Origin: SVFI01 sp045643145
Lineage (GTDB): Bacteria; Bacillota; Clostridia; Lachnospirales; Lachnospiraceae
Assembly (NCBI GenBank): GCA_045643145.1
Contig: JAZUKG010000208.1
Location: 1-27,344, forward strand
Length of the DNA stretch: 27,344 bases
Direction of reading: 5' to 3'
Below are positions 13,732-23,125 of this stretch, piece after piece (the stretch's first letter is position 1; the number at the start of each line of letters is the position of its first letter). The notes beneath the pieces are model-generated. The model searched no databases. It was given only the letters and a program-made list of their open reading frames with translations, and had not been told where the DNA came from. Made by a program: the position numbers and the translations under genes.

Positions 13732-13788
13732 AAATTTGTTAGGCCAAAGTGCCTGAAAAAACAGATAAGGATTATGGGAGGTATAAAC

Positions 13789-14181
13789 ATGCAGAAGGTA
13801 TATGACTTTTTAAAAGACGCAGAAACATATTATTTAGCAACCGTAGAAGGAGATCAGCCAAGAGTTCGTCCTTTTGGAACCATTCTTTTATTTGAAAACA
13901 AGCTTTACATTCAGACAGGTAAGGTAAAGGATGTTTCAAAGCAGATTGAAGCAAACGGCAAGGTTGAAATTTGCGCATTCAAGAATGGTGAATGGATCCG
14001 AGTTGCAGGAACGTTAGTAGAGGATGACAGAGTAGAAGCCAGACAGGCTATGCTGGATGCATATCCAAATCTTCAGGCTATGTACAAGGCAGATGACGGA
14101 AATACCGTAGTATATTGCTTTGAAAGCGCAACTGCTACTATTTCAGCATTTACACATGCACCGGAAGTAATTGAGTTTTAA
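13789..14181 (+). CDS. Pyridoxamine 5'-phosphate oxidase-family FMN-binding protein
   Basis: A 130-residue split-barrel flavoprotein: MQKVYDFLKDAETYYLATVE, then DQPRVRPFGTILLFENKLYIQTG with the RVRP segment that contacts the FMN phosphate, and KVKDVSKQIEANGKVEICAF, matching the small PNPOx-like proteins common in anaerobic Firmicutes. These are generally not true pyridoxamine phosphate oxidases; they are treated as flavin reductases or FMN-binding proteins of unknown substrate. GGGAGG 7 nt upstream fixes the start at 13789. It lies after the second terminator and 28 bp before the AAA+ gene, with no terminator between, so the two may be cotranscribed. Confidence 0.88.
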   Translation: MQKVYDFLKDAETYYLATVEGDQPRVRPFGTILLFENKLYIQTGKVKDVSKQIEANGKVEICAFKNGEWIRVAGTLVEDDRVEARQAMLDAYPNLQAMYKADDGNTVVYCFESATATISAFTHAPEVIEF

Positions 14182-14209
14182 TTTTTGATACAGAAACGAG
14201 GAAATACAA

Positions 14210-15697
14210 ATGGCAGTATTTGATTTTAATCAGACCAAAAAGGATGCAGTCAAAGCAGAAAAGACCTATGAACTGGTTTATTCGAATGAAAGATTCTCAG
14301 ATGCTGAGCATCCGATTATGTTGTTAGAGGATGCGGATAAAATTTTGGTGCATCATTCGGCAGGAATGTTTGAAGCACCGACCAAGGGAACCGCATTTAT
14401 CTATGACAGAGAGGATGAAAAGACCAATCACAATATCCTAAAGCTGGATGCCAGATTTGAAAATTTAATGAAATGGCTCGGAGATAACCATATCATGGTT
14501 CGTCTCTCGGGAAAAAGCACTGACAAGGGATATGCAGTATATAAGATTCTGGAAATCGGAGTAGCCGTCAGAGGTTCCAAACTTTCCGGTGAAAACGGAT
14601 TTTTGCAGTTTATGATTGAACGTCTTTTGCAAAGTGACGCTCCTTCAAAAGAAATGGTGGATCTGGATGAAATCGAAGATGCAGATGATATGAAGCTTAC
14701 CAGCATTCAGAGCATTACTGATTATCTGACCTGTGCAGGAAGTACACTTCCTGACAACATCAGACTTTGGGCCAGAAGAAATTTAGCAGTAGCGAAATCA
14801 ACAGAAGTTACACCGGAGGAAAGACGTCATGCACAAAGAGCGCTTTCCATCATGCTCAATATTCAGTGGAAAAATACACAGTTTGAGCCGATTGATCCGG
14901 TAAAGGCCAGACAGATTTTAGATGACGAACTTTACGGACTGGATAATGTAAAGCAGAGAATTATCGAAACGATTATTCAGATTAACCGTACTCATACATT
15001 ACCGGCTTATGGTATCTTATTGATCGGACCTGCAGGTACCGGTAAGTCTCAGATTGCTTATGCAGTAGCCAAGATTTTAAAGATGTCGTGGACCACTTTG
15101 GAAATGAGTTCTATTAATGATCCGGAGCAGCTGACCGGTAGTTCACGTATTTATGCCAATGCAAAACCGGGACTGATTATGGAAGCGTTTGCTAACGCTG
15201 AGAGCTCAAATCTTTTGTTTATCATCAACGAGCTGGACAAGGCAGCTTCCGGAAAAGGAAACGGAAATCCGGCAGATGTTCTTTTGACACTCCTTGATAA
15301 CCTCGGCTTTACAGATAACTATATTGAATGTAACATTCCGACTACCGGAGTGTATCCGATTGCAACGGCCAATGACAAGGCTGCCATCAGTGCACCGCTT
15401 ATGTCTCGTTTTGCAGTCATTGAACTTCCGGATTATACACTGGAAGAAAAGAGAGTGATCTTTACAAAATTTGCAATGCCAAAGGTATTAAAGAGAATCG
15501 GACTCAGAAGTGAAGAAATCGTATTAAAGGATGAAGCACTGGATGAGATTATGGAGCTCTTTAAAGCGACATCAGGTATTCGTGATATTGAACAGGCAGC
15601 AGAACATATTGCAGCCAATGCATTATATAGAATTGAAGCAGAGAAGATGACCTGTGTTACTTACGATGCACAGATGATTCGAGAACTTTTAAATTAA
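14210..15697 (+). CDS. Lon-like AAA+ ATPase without protease domain
   Basis: A 495-residue protein. Residues 1-220 show no recognised domain, with an acidic linker near 149-160. The AAA+ module spans about 235-495 and looks Lon-like: LYGLDNVKQRIIE (241-253), Walker A GPAGTGKS (273-280), Walker B LLFIINELDKA (335-345), sensor 1 ATAND (385-389), arginine finger MSRF (398-401) and sensor 2 SGIRDIEQAAEHI near 455. The Lon Ser-Lys protease domain is absent. The first acidic Walker B residue is Asn340 (codon AAC at 15227), leaving Glu341, so magnesium binding may be altered. GAGGAAA precedes the ATG. It may be a remodelling ATPase; partner proteins are unknown. Confidence 0.8.
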   Translation: MAVFDFNQTKKDAVKAEKTYELVYSNERFSDAEHPIMLLEDADKILVHHSAGMFEAPTKGTAFIYDREDEKTNHNILKLDARFENLMKWLGDNHIMVRLSGKSTDKGYAVYKILEIGVAVRGSKLSGENGFLQFMIERLLQSDAPSKEMVDLDEIEDADDMKLTSIQSITDYLTCAGSTLPDNIRLWARRNLAVAKSTEVTPEERRHAQRALSIMLNIQWKNTQFEPIDPVKARQILDDELYGLDNVKQRIIETIIQINRTHTLPAYGILLIGPAGTGKSQIAYAVAKILKMSWTTLEMSSINDPEQLTGSSRIYANAKPGLIMEAFANAESSNLLFIINELDKAASGKGNGNPADVLLTLLDNLGFTDNYIECNIPTTGVYPIATANDKAAISAPLMSRFAVIELPDYTLEEKRVIFTKFAMPKVLKRIGLRSEEIVLKDEALDEIMELFKATSGIRDIEQAAEHIAANALYRIEAEKMTCVTYDAQMIRELLN

Positions 15698-15751
15698 GAC
15701 AGAAGTTCCGGCAAGCCTCTGGCGATACTGAGGCGTGTATATCATAAAATT

Positions 15752-15780
15752 AGGCGGTAGCATTTGCTACCGCCTTTCTT
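15752..15780. terminator. Terminator between the AAA+ gene and argG
   Basis: Perfect arms AGGCGGTAGC (15752-15761) and GCTACCGCCT (15766-15775) around ATTT, followed by TTTCTT on the plus strand. On the minus strand AATTTTAT follows, so it may act for the convergent argG as well. Confidence 0.85.
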
Positions 15781-15808
15781 ATGTTCCAAATGATTTCTAA
15801 GTCAAAAA

Positions 15809-17032
15809 TTATTTGGTATTTTCTTTCTTTAATTCGTTCATTCTCATAGCACGAACCTTGAGTGGAAGTCCCCATAATGTGATGAAGCCTTCTGCATCAT
15901 GGTGATCATACATATCACCTGTGGTGAAGCTTGCTAATGATTCGCTGTATAATGAGTATGGAGATGTAGTACCATTCTTGATGATATTTCCTTTGTAAAG
16001 ACGAAGCTTAACTTCACCTGTTACATACTGCTGTGTTACATCTACGAAAGCTGAGATTGCTTCACGAGTAGGTGTGAACCACTTTCCTTCGTAAACGATG
16101 CTGGCAAGTTTGCTTCCCAGGTCTTTTTTAAGAGCGATAGTATCACGGTCGAGAACGAGTTCTTCAAGCTGCTGATGAGCTTCCATTAAAATGGTTCCGC
16201 CAGGAGTTTCATAAACGCCACGGCTCTTCATACCAACTACACGGTTTTCTACGATATCTACGATACCGATACCGTGCTTTCCACCGATTTTGTTCAGTTC
16301 GCGGATGATATCAGCAACCTTCATCTTTTCTCCGTTTAATGAAACAGGCATACCTTTTTCAAAGTTGATAGTGAGTTCTTCGCCTTCGTCCGGTGCATTT
16401 TCAGGTGTTACACCTAAAACCAGCATATGATCATAATTTGGTGCAAGAGCAGGATTTTCAAGCTCAAGACCTTCATGGCTGATGTGCCAGATATTTCTGT
16501 CACGGCTGTATGACTGGTCTGTTCCGAATGGAAGGTCAATTCCGTGTGCCTTACAATAATCAATTTCAGCTTCACGAGAATCCATCTGCCATTTGTCATC
16601 ACGCCAAGGAGCGATAACCTTGATGTCCGGTGCTAAAGCTTTGATACCAAGTTCGAAACGAATCTGGTCATTACCTTTACCTGTTGCACCGTGGCAAATA
16701 GCTACAGCGTCTTCTTTACGAGCGATTTCAACTAATTTAGCTGCGATAGTAGGTCTGGCCATTGCAGTACCCATAAGGTATTTGTGTTCGTAAACGGCTC
16801 CGGCCTGAACGCAAGGCATAATGTAGTTTTCGCAAAGATCATCTACAACGTCTTCGATGTAAAGCTTTGCAGCACCGGAAACCTGTGCACGTTCTTCAAG
16901 TCCGTCTAACTCTTCACCCTGTCCACAGTCGATACAGCAGCAAACAACTTCATAACCGTAAGTTTCCTTTAACCACGGAATAACTGCTGTTGTGTCAAGT
17001 CCACCTGAATAAGCTAAAATAACTTTTTCCAT
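15809..17032 (-). CDS. argG: Argininosuccinate synthase
   Basis: Joins citrulline and aspartate with ATP to give argininosuccinate, the penultimate step of arginine synthesis. The 407-residue protein has the usual length and motifs: the PP-motif AYSGGLDTT (7-15), GATGKGNDQIRFE near 115-127 for ATP and citrulline binding, and SRDRNIWHISHEG near 180. The end shows DHHDAEGFITLWGLPLKVRA, typical of the family. AAGAGGAAC precedes the ATG. The gene is alone on the minus strand; argH, its usual partner, is not next to it in this window. A promoter is visible about 85 bp upstream; no clear ARG box was recognised. Confidence 0.97.
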   Translation of the reverse strand: MEKVILAYSGGLDTTAVIPWLKETYGYEVVCCCIDCGQGEELDGLEERAQVSGAAKLYIEDVVDDLCENYIMPCVQAGAVYEHKYLMGTAMARPTIAAKLVEIARKEDAVAICHGATGKGNDQIRFELGIKALAPDIKVIAPWRDDKWQMDSREAEIDYCKAHGIDLPFGTDQSYSRDRNIWHISHEGLELENPALAPNYDHMLVLGVTPENAPDEGEELTINFEKGMPVSLNGEKMKVADIIRELNKIGGKHGIGIVDIVENRVVGMKSRGVYETPGGTILMEAHQQLEELVLDRDTIALKKDLGSKLASIVYEGKWFTPTREAISAFVDVTQQYVTGEVKLRLYKGNIIKNGTTSPYSLYSESLASFTTGDMYDHHDAEGFITLWGLPLKVRAMRMNELKKENTK

Positions 17033-17110
17033 GTTTGTTCCTCTTTTCTTATATATATTTAGTTTGATTTGTTAACATCGATATGCAGTTTTCTGCCTAT
17101 GACTTTTACT

Positions 17111-17139
17111 ATAATAACCTAAGAACCCTGTCTTGACAA
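17111..17139 (-). promoter_or_regulatory. Sigma-A promoter of argG
   Basis: On the minus strand TTGTCA (17139-17134) and TATTAT (17116-17111) have a 17-nt spacer. The start near 17104 gives a leader of about 72 nt. Confidence 0.6.
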
Positions 17140-17223
17140 GATTTGATTCCCTAAAAATAGCCCTATTTAAGCTCTTTTATGGTGCATATTAGATATTTGG
17201 TGATGAAATCATAAATAAATCAA

Positions 17224-17253
17224 CTGACAAAAGTATGAAAGTGATGTTACAGT
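17224..17253 (+). promoter_or_regulatory. Candidate promoter of surE
   Basis: CTGACA (17224-17229) and TACAGT (17248-17253) are separated by 18 nt, about 50 bp before the ATG. The -10 match is weak. Confidence 0.35.
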
Positions 17254-17304
17254 ATAGGAGTGGGTATGTAAATAATCGAGACAAAAGAAAGTGTTAAATA
17301 AAAT

Positions 17305-18018
17305 ATGAAAAATATACTGATTGTAAATGATGACGGTATTCAGGCAAGCGGTATCATCCGTTTGGCAAAGGCCGCACAAAAATACGGAAAGGTATGGGTC
17401 GTAGCACCGGATTCGCAAAGAAGCGGAATGAGCCATAGTATCAACCTTCATGTGGGGATTACTGTATACAAGGCAGATTTCCCTGTAAAGGATGTAGAAG
17501 CGTATTCGATTTCCGGAACCCCTGCAGACTGTGTCAGACTCGGAGTGAGAAGCCTGCTTCCTGTAAAGCCGGATCTGGTACTGTCCGGAATCAATTTTGG
17601 ATACAATGCAGGAACGGATGTTATGTATTCGGGGACGATAGGAGCTGCGATGGAGGGGATTTTTCAGGGAATTCCGTCTATTGCACTGTCAGAAGGGACA
17701 AACGACGGATATCTGATTACAGATCAGTACCTGGAGGAGATTTTGGATGAAGTCGTTCCTATGGCAAATAGCTGTGAGCATATCATTAATGTAAATTTCC
17801 CGACCTGTAAAACAGAGGAACTAAAGGGTATTTTACGAGACAGATTTGTATCAAAAGGGCTGGTTTTTGATGATCATTATATCGGCACACCTCTGGAGGA
17901 CGGCGGCATGTCTTATATGGTAGCAGGAGATATGGTAATGCGTTCAGAAGAAGGCTCAGACCTTGATGCACTTTTTTCCAATTATATTTCCATCGGAATC
18001 GTGAAAAACTTGTGTTAA
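17305..18018 (+). CDS. surE: 5'/3'-nucleotidase SurE
   Basis: Metal-dependent phosphatase that removes phosphate from nucleoside 5'- and 3'-monophosphates and short polyphosphate. The 237-residue protein begins MKNILIVNDDGIQASGI, with metal ligands Asp9 and Asp10, Ser40 in DSQRSGMSHSI and Asn97 in SGIN, matching the SurE set. FGYNAGTDVMYSGTIGAAMEG (substrate loop) is also conserved; only part is needed to identify it. Upstream only AAAGAAAG resembles a binding site, so translation may be modest. It is divergent from argG, with a promoter candidate in between, and a new promoter follows its stop, so it is probably transcribed alone. Confidence 0.95.
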   Translation: MKNILIVNDDGIQASGIIRLAKAAQKYGKVWVVAPDSQRSGMSHSINLHVGITVYKADFPVKDVEAYSISGTPADCVRLGVRSLLPVKPDLVLSGINFGYNAGTDVMYSGTIGAAMEGIFQGIPSIALSEGTNDGYLITDQYLEEILDEVVPMANSCEHIINVNFPTCKTEELKGILRDRFVSKGLVFDDHYIGTPLEDGGMSYMVAGDMVMRSEEGSDLDALFSNYISIGIVKNLC

Positions 18019-18021
18019 ATG

Positions 18022-18050
18022 TTGTGAAACTTGTCTGATTCAAGTATAAT
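18022..18050 (+). promoter_or_regulatory. Sigma-A promoter of the SseB-like gene
   Basis: TTGTGA (18022-18027), a 17-nt spacer and a consensus TATAAT (18045-18050), immediately after surE and 87 bp before the next ATG. Confidence 0.65.
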
Positions 18051-18136
18051 AAATAACAGCGGTGCAAAGAAAACGAAAAGAATTTTGTACCGGATGAATC
18101 GAATGATGGAAAAAGAAAAGGGAGATTAACACGAAT

Positions 18137-19480
18137 ATGGGTTTATTCAGTAAAAAAGGCGATGACCTAAAGGTAGGATTTGCATATGGCGTACAGGACA
18201 GCTTTCAGCTCAAAGCCTGTGACGATTTAGTAGTAGTAGGACAGCTTAGCGGTCTGGTAAGAGTTGGTGATGAAGTTTGCATTACCAATTACGGTGATGA
18301 AAAAGGTGAGGTTTTTAAAACTGTTGTATTAGGTATAGAAATCGGTTCAGATGCAGCCGAGGAAGCAATGGACGGTTTCGTATCCCTGAGATTAGAGCAC
18401 GGACAGACCTTTGATATTCGAACAGGAACTGTAGTATATGCAGACGGACAGGATAGAGAAAGCATTCGCGATGCTTATGTAAAGGCACTCGGAGAATATT
18501 ATATTTCACACGCAAAGATGGAAATCGATCCAATGGATCTTGAAAAAATGACTCTGACAGACTGTCAGGAACTTTGGCGTATGTATGCATGGTATTGTGC
18601 GAAAAATACCGGCTTTGATTCAGAAGCAGGCAAGGTAGAATACAATGACAAGACACGTATCTTAAAGAATGCAATGGCGAAAAAGCTTTATGAGCTGGAT
18701 GAAATCTATTGCTTATACAACAAAAGAACCGGAGAACCACATATGTTCTCTCGTATCTTTGAACAGAAAAAAGGTTTCCTTTGTACACCACCAAACATTT
18801 TATTGGTTCCAAAGGTATACAAAGACCTTTATGAAGAACAGTATCCGGCGGATCAGTTCGCTCTTGTAAGAGTAGAAAACGGACCAAAGAGAACCGGTAT
18901 TTATAACTTTATCGGAACTATGGTTTACTTAAACGGTGCAGACGGTATTTCTATTTTAAGAGAAGAAACTACTTTAGAGCCGGATTTACTGGTGGTTAAG
19001 CCGGATTATTCAAAAATGAAGGATGCAGACATCCCGGTTACCAATCCGGAGCTTCAGAAATGGCTGATTTTATTAAATCAGATCGGTGAGCCGCAGGATG
19101 AAGACCAGAAGATGATGCATCGTATGTACTTTAGCTTTATGAGTCAGCAGTTATTAAAGGCTAAATTTGTGATTCCGATTAAAATGGACAAGGCTCCAAA
19201 GAAATTTGGTGAAAACGGTCGTGTAGAAATCGAAGAAGGTGCAAAGATTGAAATGCCGCTTCTTCCGGGTAAAAACAATGACGGAAGAGAAGCTGTTCGC
19301 ATTTATACAGACTGGAAGCAGCTCAGAAGCGTATACGGTCAGGAATGGGACGGTATGCTGGAAACCGTTGAGGGTATGATTGATAAGTACGACTGTGCAA
19401 TCAATGTAAACAAACAGTATGTAACCGGCTGTTACATCAGCAAGGCTATGTTTGATGAAATGAAAGCAAAATTAAAATAA
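18137..19480 (+). CDS. Protein with EF-Tu-domain-2-like barrel and SseB-like C-terminus
   Basis: A 447-residue protein of unknown function. Residues about 11-92 read like the beta-barrel of translational GTPase domain 2: FQLKACDDLVVVGQLSGLVR then VGDEVCITNYG. No GTPase domain is present. The middle (about 100-330) has no recognised family and contains a helical stretch then LLVPKVYKDLYEEQYP, resembling a degenerate SseB repeat. The end (about 345-447), with AKFVIPIKM, MPLLPGKNNDGREAVRIYTD, a Trp, and AINVNKQYVTG, fits the SseB N-terminal domain (DUF4178-unrelated; named for serine sensitivity). GGGAG lies about 12 nt before the ATG. It has its own promoter and a weak terminator. Confidence 0.6.
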   Translation: MGLFSKKGDDLKVGFAYGVQDSFQLKACDDLVVVGQLSGLVRVGDEVCITNYGDEKGEVFKTVVLGIEIGSDAAEEAMDGFVSLRLEHGQTFDIRTGTVVYADGQDRESIRDAYVKALGEYYISHAKMEIDPMDLEKMTLTDCQELWRMYAWYCAKNTGFDSEAGKVEYNDKTRILKNAMAKKLYELDEIYCLYNKRTGEPHMFSRIFEQKKGFLCTPPNILLVPKVYKDLYEEQYPADQFALVRVENGPKRTGIYNFIGTMVYLNGADGISILREETTLEPDLLVVKPDYSKMKDADIPVTNPELQKWLILLNQIGEPQDEDQKMMHRMYFSFMSQQLLKAKFVIPIKMDKAPKKFGENGRVEIEEGAKIEMPLLPGKNNDGREAVRIYTDWKQLRSVYGQEWDGMLETVEGMIDKYDCAINVNKQYVTGCYISKAMFDEMKAKLK

Positions 19481-19488
19481 TGAAAAGG

Positions 19489-19523
19489 AATACCTACTGC
19501 CGTTTTCGGGGGTAGGTATTTTA
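19489..19523 (+). terminator. Weak terminator after the SseB-like gene
   Basis: AATACCTAC (19489-19497) pairs with GTAGGTATT (19512-19520) around a 14-nt loop, followed by only TTTT including the stem end. The hydrolase gene starts 30 bp later, so some read-through is likely. Confidence 0.55.
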
Positions 19524-19553
19524 CTATATATGAAAGTGTCTGGAGTAGAGACT

Positions 19554-20372
19554 ATGCTATGGAATGCGAAAAGTCATGTACTGCATGCAAATGGGGATGA
19601 AACAGAATATATTACATTTGGAACCGGAGAGAAAACACTGGTAATCATTCCGGGACTCGGAGATGCTCTGCAAACGGTAAAGGGACATGCGATTCCGTAT
19701 GCCTATTTATATCAGGCCTTTGCAAAGGAGTATACCGTTTATACCTTTAGCCGCAAGGACAATCTGCCAAAAAACTATTCGACCAGACAAATGGCACGTG
19801 ATATTTTTGTAAGCTTGAACAAACTGGGAATTAAATCAGCCAAGGTAATCGGTATTTCCATGGGAGGTATGATTGCACAGTACCTGGCGATTGATTACCC
19901 GCAGATGGTGGAAAAGCTGGCTTTGGTGGTAACACTTTCCCGTCAAAATGATACGGTTCAAAGTGTGCTTTCTGGCTGGATGGAACTGGCTTTGGAAGAT
20001 AACTACCATGATTTAATCATGGATACTGCGTTAAAATCCTATACAGAGGATTTTTTGAACAGACACAAAGCAGCGCTGATGATGGCAACTAAAATCGGGA
20101 AGCCGCACAGCTTTCAAAGATATGAAACTCTGGCAAATGCCTGCCTTTTGCATGATGCATATGAGGAGCTTGAAAAGATTCAGTGTCCGACCATTGTAGT
20201 CGGAGGAGAACTGGATCAAATCGTCAGTCCCGGTGCGTCCCTGGAAATCGCTGAAAAGATACCGGGATGTCAGCTGTATATGTATCCGCAGTATGGGCAT
20301 GCCCTGTATGAAGAGGCAGAGGATTTTACAGCCAGAATTGATGCGTTTTTTGACGATTCGCCTTTTTCATGA
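19554..20372 (+). CDS. Alpha/beta-fold hydrolase
   Basis: A 272-residue serine hydrolase with the standard fold order: oxyanion strand LVIIPGLGD (29-37), nucleophile elbow GISMGG with Ser102, acid Asp221 in GGELDQIV and His249 in YGHALYEE. No signal peptide is seen, so it is cytoplasmic. Substrate cannot be predicted; esterase, lipase or C-C hydrolase activities share this pattern. The start at 19554 has GGAG 8 nt upstream; an ATG at 19530 directly follows the terminator stem and lacks a binding site. It is followed after 130 bp by the rhamnosidase gene, without a clear terminator, but cotranscription is uncertain. Confidence 0.85.
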   Translation: MLWNAKSHVLHANGDETEYITFGTGEKTLVIIPGLGDALQTVKGHAIPYAYLYQAFAKEYTVYTFSRKDNLPKNYSTRQMARDIFVSLNKLGIKSAKVIGISMGGMIAQYLAIDYPQMVEKLALVVTLSRQNDTVQSVLSGWMELALEDNYHDLIMDTALKSYTEDFLNRHKAALMMATKIGKPHSFQRYETLANACLLHDAYEELEKIQCPTIVVGGELDQIVSPGASLEIAEKIPGCQLYMYPQYGHALYEEAEDFTARIDAFFDDSPFS

Positions 20373-20505
20373 GTCTTTTTTTCTATTTTCATAGGGGCTG
20401 AAGTGTTAAGATAAAACCAGTGGATTTGTTGTTTTTGAATACAATAACCAGCAAATGAAAATGTGTGAAAGAAAAATCAACAGAAAAGGAAAAAGGAGAA
20501 GGAAA

Positions 20506-23085
20506 ATGGGTAAAATTCGTATGCTGACTGAGTACATGGAAAGACCGATTGGTCTGGATATGGAAAAGCCGCAGTTTAATTTTAACATCGAGGATAACAC
20601 AGCCGTAGTAAAGGGGTATCAGATTGAGGTAACAGACCGAAGCGGAGTGTGCGTTTGGGATAGCGGACAAATCTGTATGGAGAATGCCTACAAATGCAAA
20701 TATGAGGGTAAGGAACTTTTAAGCGGAGCGACTTATCAGTGGAAGCTAACTTTGTCACTGGAAAAGGATGGGGCAGTTTATACAGAATGTGACCAGGCCT
20801 TTTTTACCACGGGGCTTATGAAAAAGGATAACTGGATCGCGGAGTGGATCGGCGGTATCAAAATTGATCAAAACAGTTATTTATACAGAAAACAGTGGGA
20901 AAATACAGGGGAAATCAAACAGGCAGCAGCTTTTGTCGCATCGCCTTGTTATTATGTGCTGACAGTAAATGGGAAAAAAGCAGATGATACGGTTTTAAAT
21001 AATGTTTTTGCAGATTATGATAAATCTTTATATTACAGGACCTATGATATTACAGAGCTGGTTAGTACACAGAAAAATGCAATCGGTATTATGACAGGAC
21101 TTGGCTGGCATTCTCTGAGAGAAGCGGAGGATGGTATCGGCTGGGGAGACAGTTTGTTTGCTCTGCAGATTCGTCTGGAATACGAGGACGGAAGAGTCGA
21201 GTGGATAAAGAGTGAGACCAAAGACTGGACCTACAGTACGAATGGTCCGATTCAGTACAACAGTATCTATAACGGAGAAATCTATGATGCCAGATGCGAG
21301 CTAAGCGGCTGGGATACCTATGGATATGATATTTCGGGATTTTCAGGTGTAGTAGAAAGAGAAGCTCCGCAGGGTGAGCTTTGTTCTCAGATTTTGGAAC
21401 CGATTCGTATGGTGCGAACGATGCCGATTCAGGAAATTATTGAGGTTGGAGACGGAAGCTACACCCTGGACTTTGGCAAAAACTTTGCCGGCTGGGTAAA
21501 AATCCGTATGCAGGGAGAAAGAGGACAGAAGGTCAGTATCAAACCGGCAGAACTTTTAAATGAAGACGGAAGCGTAAATCCAGTCAGTCTGCGAAATGCG
21601 CATCCGATGGATACGTATATTTTCAAGGGAGAAGGAATCGAAGAATACGAGCCTAGATTTACGTATCACGGATTTCGATATGCGCAGATTTACGGACTAA
21701 AGGAAAAGCCGACGCAGGAGATGTTTACCGGCTGTTTTGTCAGAACGGATGCCTCTCGTATCGGAGATTTTAGCTGCGATCATTCGATTATCAATACCTT
21801 TTATGAAATCGTGTGCCAGACAGAGGAAAGTAATATTCACGGCGTACCGACAGATTGTCCGCAAAGAGATGAAAGACTGGGCTGGCTCAATGATATGACA
21901 GTTCGTCATGAAGGAGCTATGTACAATTACAAGCTGTATCAGCTTTATAAAAAATGGCTCAGAGATATCAGAGATACCCAGGGAAAAGCAACAGGAGCCG
22001 TTACCGATACAGCACCGTTTTTAAGATACGGCTTCAGACCGGCCGATCCTGTCAGTGCATCGTTTTTACTGATGCCATGGAATCTTTATCTTCAGTATGG
22101 AGATGACAGTGTCATCCGTGAAAACTATGATGCAAATGCCAGATGGGTAGAATACTTAAAGAGAAATTCAGATGATTTGATTGTGCGTTTTTCTTCGATG
22201 GGCGATTGGGCAGCACCGATTGGCGGAACCGATCATAGCAGCACCGGAGGCGGAGCACTTTCTACCATTACACCACAGCTTTTGATGTCGACAGGATATC
22301 TGTATTATGACTGTACTTTGATGGAAAAGATGGCCGGGGTACTGGGAAAGACAGAGGATGCAGCGTACTATCAAAATCTGGCACAGCAGGTAAAGGTAGC
22401 TTTTCATAAAAAATATTTCAATGAAGAAAAGAAATACTATGCCTCCAATTCACAGGCAGCCAATATCATACCGCTTTATTTTAAAATGGTGGATGAGGAG
22501 AATGTAGAAGGTGTACTTGAGAATCTTTGTCAGGATATCATGGAAACCAATCACGGACATTTGACTACCGGAAATTTGTGTACCAGATATGCCATCGAAG
22601 TGTTATTTCAGTATGGCAAGGAAGATATCGCATGGCATCTGTTATCGCAGACAGAATATCCGAGCTGGGGCTTTATGATACAAAACGGCGCGACTACGAT
22701 GTGGGAACGCTGGGAAAAGGTAGACAGTAATGATTTTATGGCAGCTATGGCAGCTATGAACCATCCGATGAACGGCGGAGCAGCAGTGAGCCTGCACAAA
22801 TATTTAGCAGGTATTTGTGCGGATGAAAAAAAGGCAGGTTTTGAAAATATTATTCTGCGTCCGATTGTACCAAAGGAGGCAAAAAGAGCCTGCGCCAGCA
22901 TCGAAACCATTCGCGGAAAGGTATCGAGCGGCTGGGAAAAGATGGATGATAAAATCGTGTACAGCTTTAGCATTCCATCCGGAACGACAGCAGATATTTA
23001 TATAAAGGATGATAGCAAAGAGGGCGGTGAGGAGCATCTTTGCGTAACTGCCGGTGATATATGTATTACGCGAAGTATTGGATAA
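20506..23085 (+). CDS. Alpha-L-rhamnosidase (glycoside hydrolase family 78)
   Basis: Removes terminal alpha-L-rhamnose from plant glycans or flavonoid glycosides. The 859-residue protein shows the GH78 domain order: an N-terminal beta domain with a fibronectin-like start, a sugar-binding beta domain with DFGKNFAGWVKI (322-333) and RNAHPMDTYIFKG (363-375), then the (alpha/alpha)6 catalytic barrel. DCPQRDER (450-457) carries the predicted general acid Glu456, and TTMWERWEK (730-738) the predicted base Glu734. The NHPMNGGAAVSLHKYLAGI end of the barrel differs a little from the usual NHYAFGSVG form. No signal peptide is seen, so it should act in the cytoplasm on imported oligosaccharides. AAGGAG fixes the start at 20506. 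An isomerase and a sugar kinase follow closely. Confidence 0.92.
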   Translation: MGKIRMLTEYMERPIGLDMEKPQFNFNIEDNTAVVKGYQIEVTDRSGVCVWDSGQICMENAYKCKYEGKELLSGATYQWKLTLSLEKDGAVYTECDQAFFTTGLMKKDNWIAEWIGGIKIDQNSYLYRKQWENTGEIKQAAAFVASPCYYVLTVNGKKADDTVLNNVFADYDKSLYYRTYDITELVSTQKNAIGIMTGLGWHSLREAEDGIGWGDSLFALQIRLEYEDGRVEWIKSETKDWTYSTNGPIQYNSIYNGEIYDARCELSGWDTYGYDISGFSGVVEREAPQGELCSQILEPIRMVRTMPIQEIIEVGDGSYTLDFGKNFAGWVKIRMQGERGQKVSIKPAELLNEDGSVNPVSLRNAHPMDTYIFKGEGIEEYEPRFTYHGFRYAQIYGLKEKPTQEMFTGCFVRTDASRIGDFSCDHSIINTFYEIVCQTEESNIHGVPTDCPQRDERLGWLNDMTVRHEGAMYNYKLYQLYKKWLRDIRDTQGKATGAVTDTAPFLRYGFRPADPVSASFLLMPWNLYLQYGDDSVIRENYDANARWVEYLKRNSDDLIVRFSSMGDWAAPIGGTDHSSTGGGALSTITPQLLMSTGYLYYDCTLMEKMAGVLGKTEDAAYYQNLAQQVKVAFHKKYFNEEKKYYASNSQAANIIPLYFKMVDEENVEGVLENLCQDIMETNHGHLTTGNLCTRYAIEVLFQYGKEDIAWHLLSQTEYPSWGFMIQNGATTMWERWEKVDSNDFMAAMAAMNHPMNGGAAVSLHKYLAGICADEKKAGFENIILRPIVPKEAKRACASIETIRGKVSSGWEKMDDKIVYSFSIPSGTTADIYIKDDSKEGGEEHLCVTAGDICITRSIG

Positions 23086-23125
23086 GCAACCTGAGTAAAT
23101 TGGGTTTTGTCAGAGAGGAAATGTT

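Noticed and set aside
17040..17150. ARG box before argG
   Set aside because: A GCAG-TTTT-CTGC hairpin-like repeat is present near 17085, but no sequence close enough to the ArgR consensus was found.
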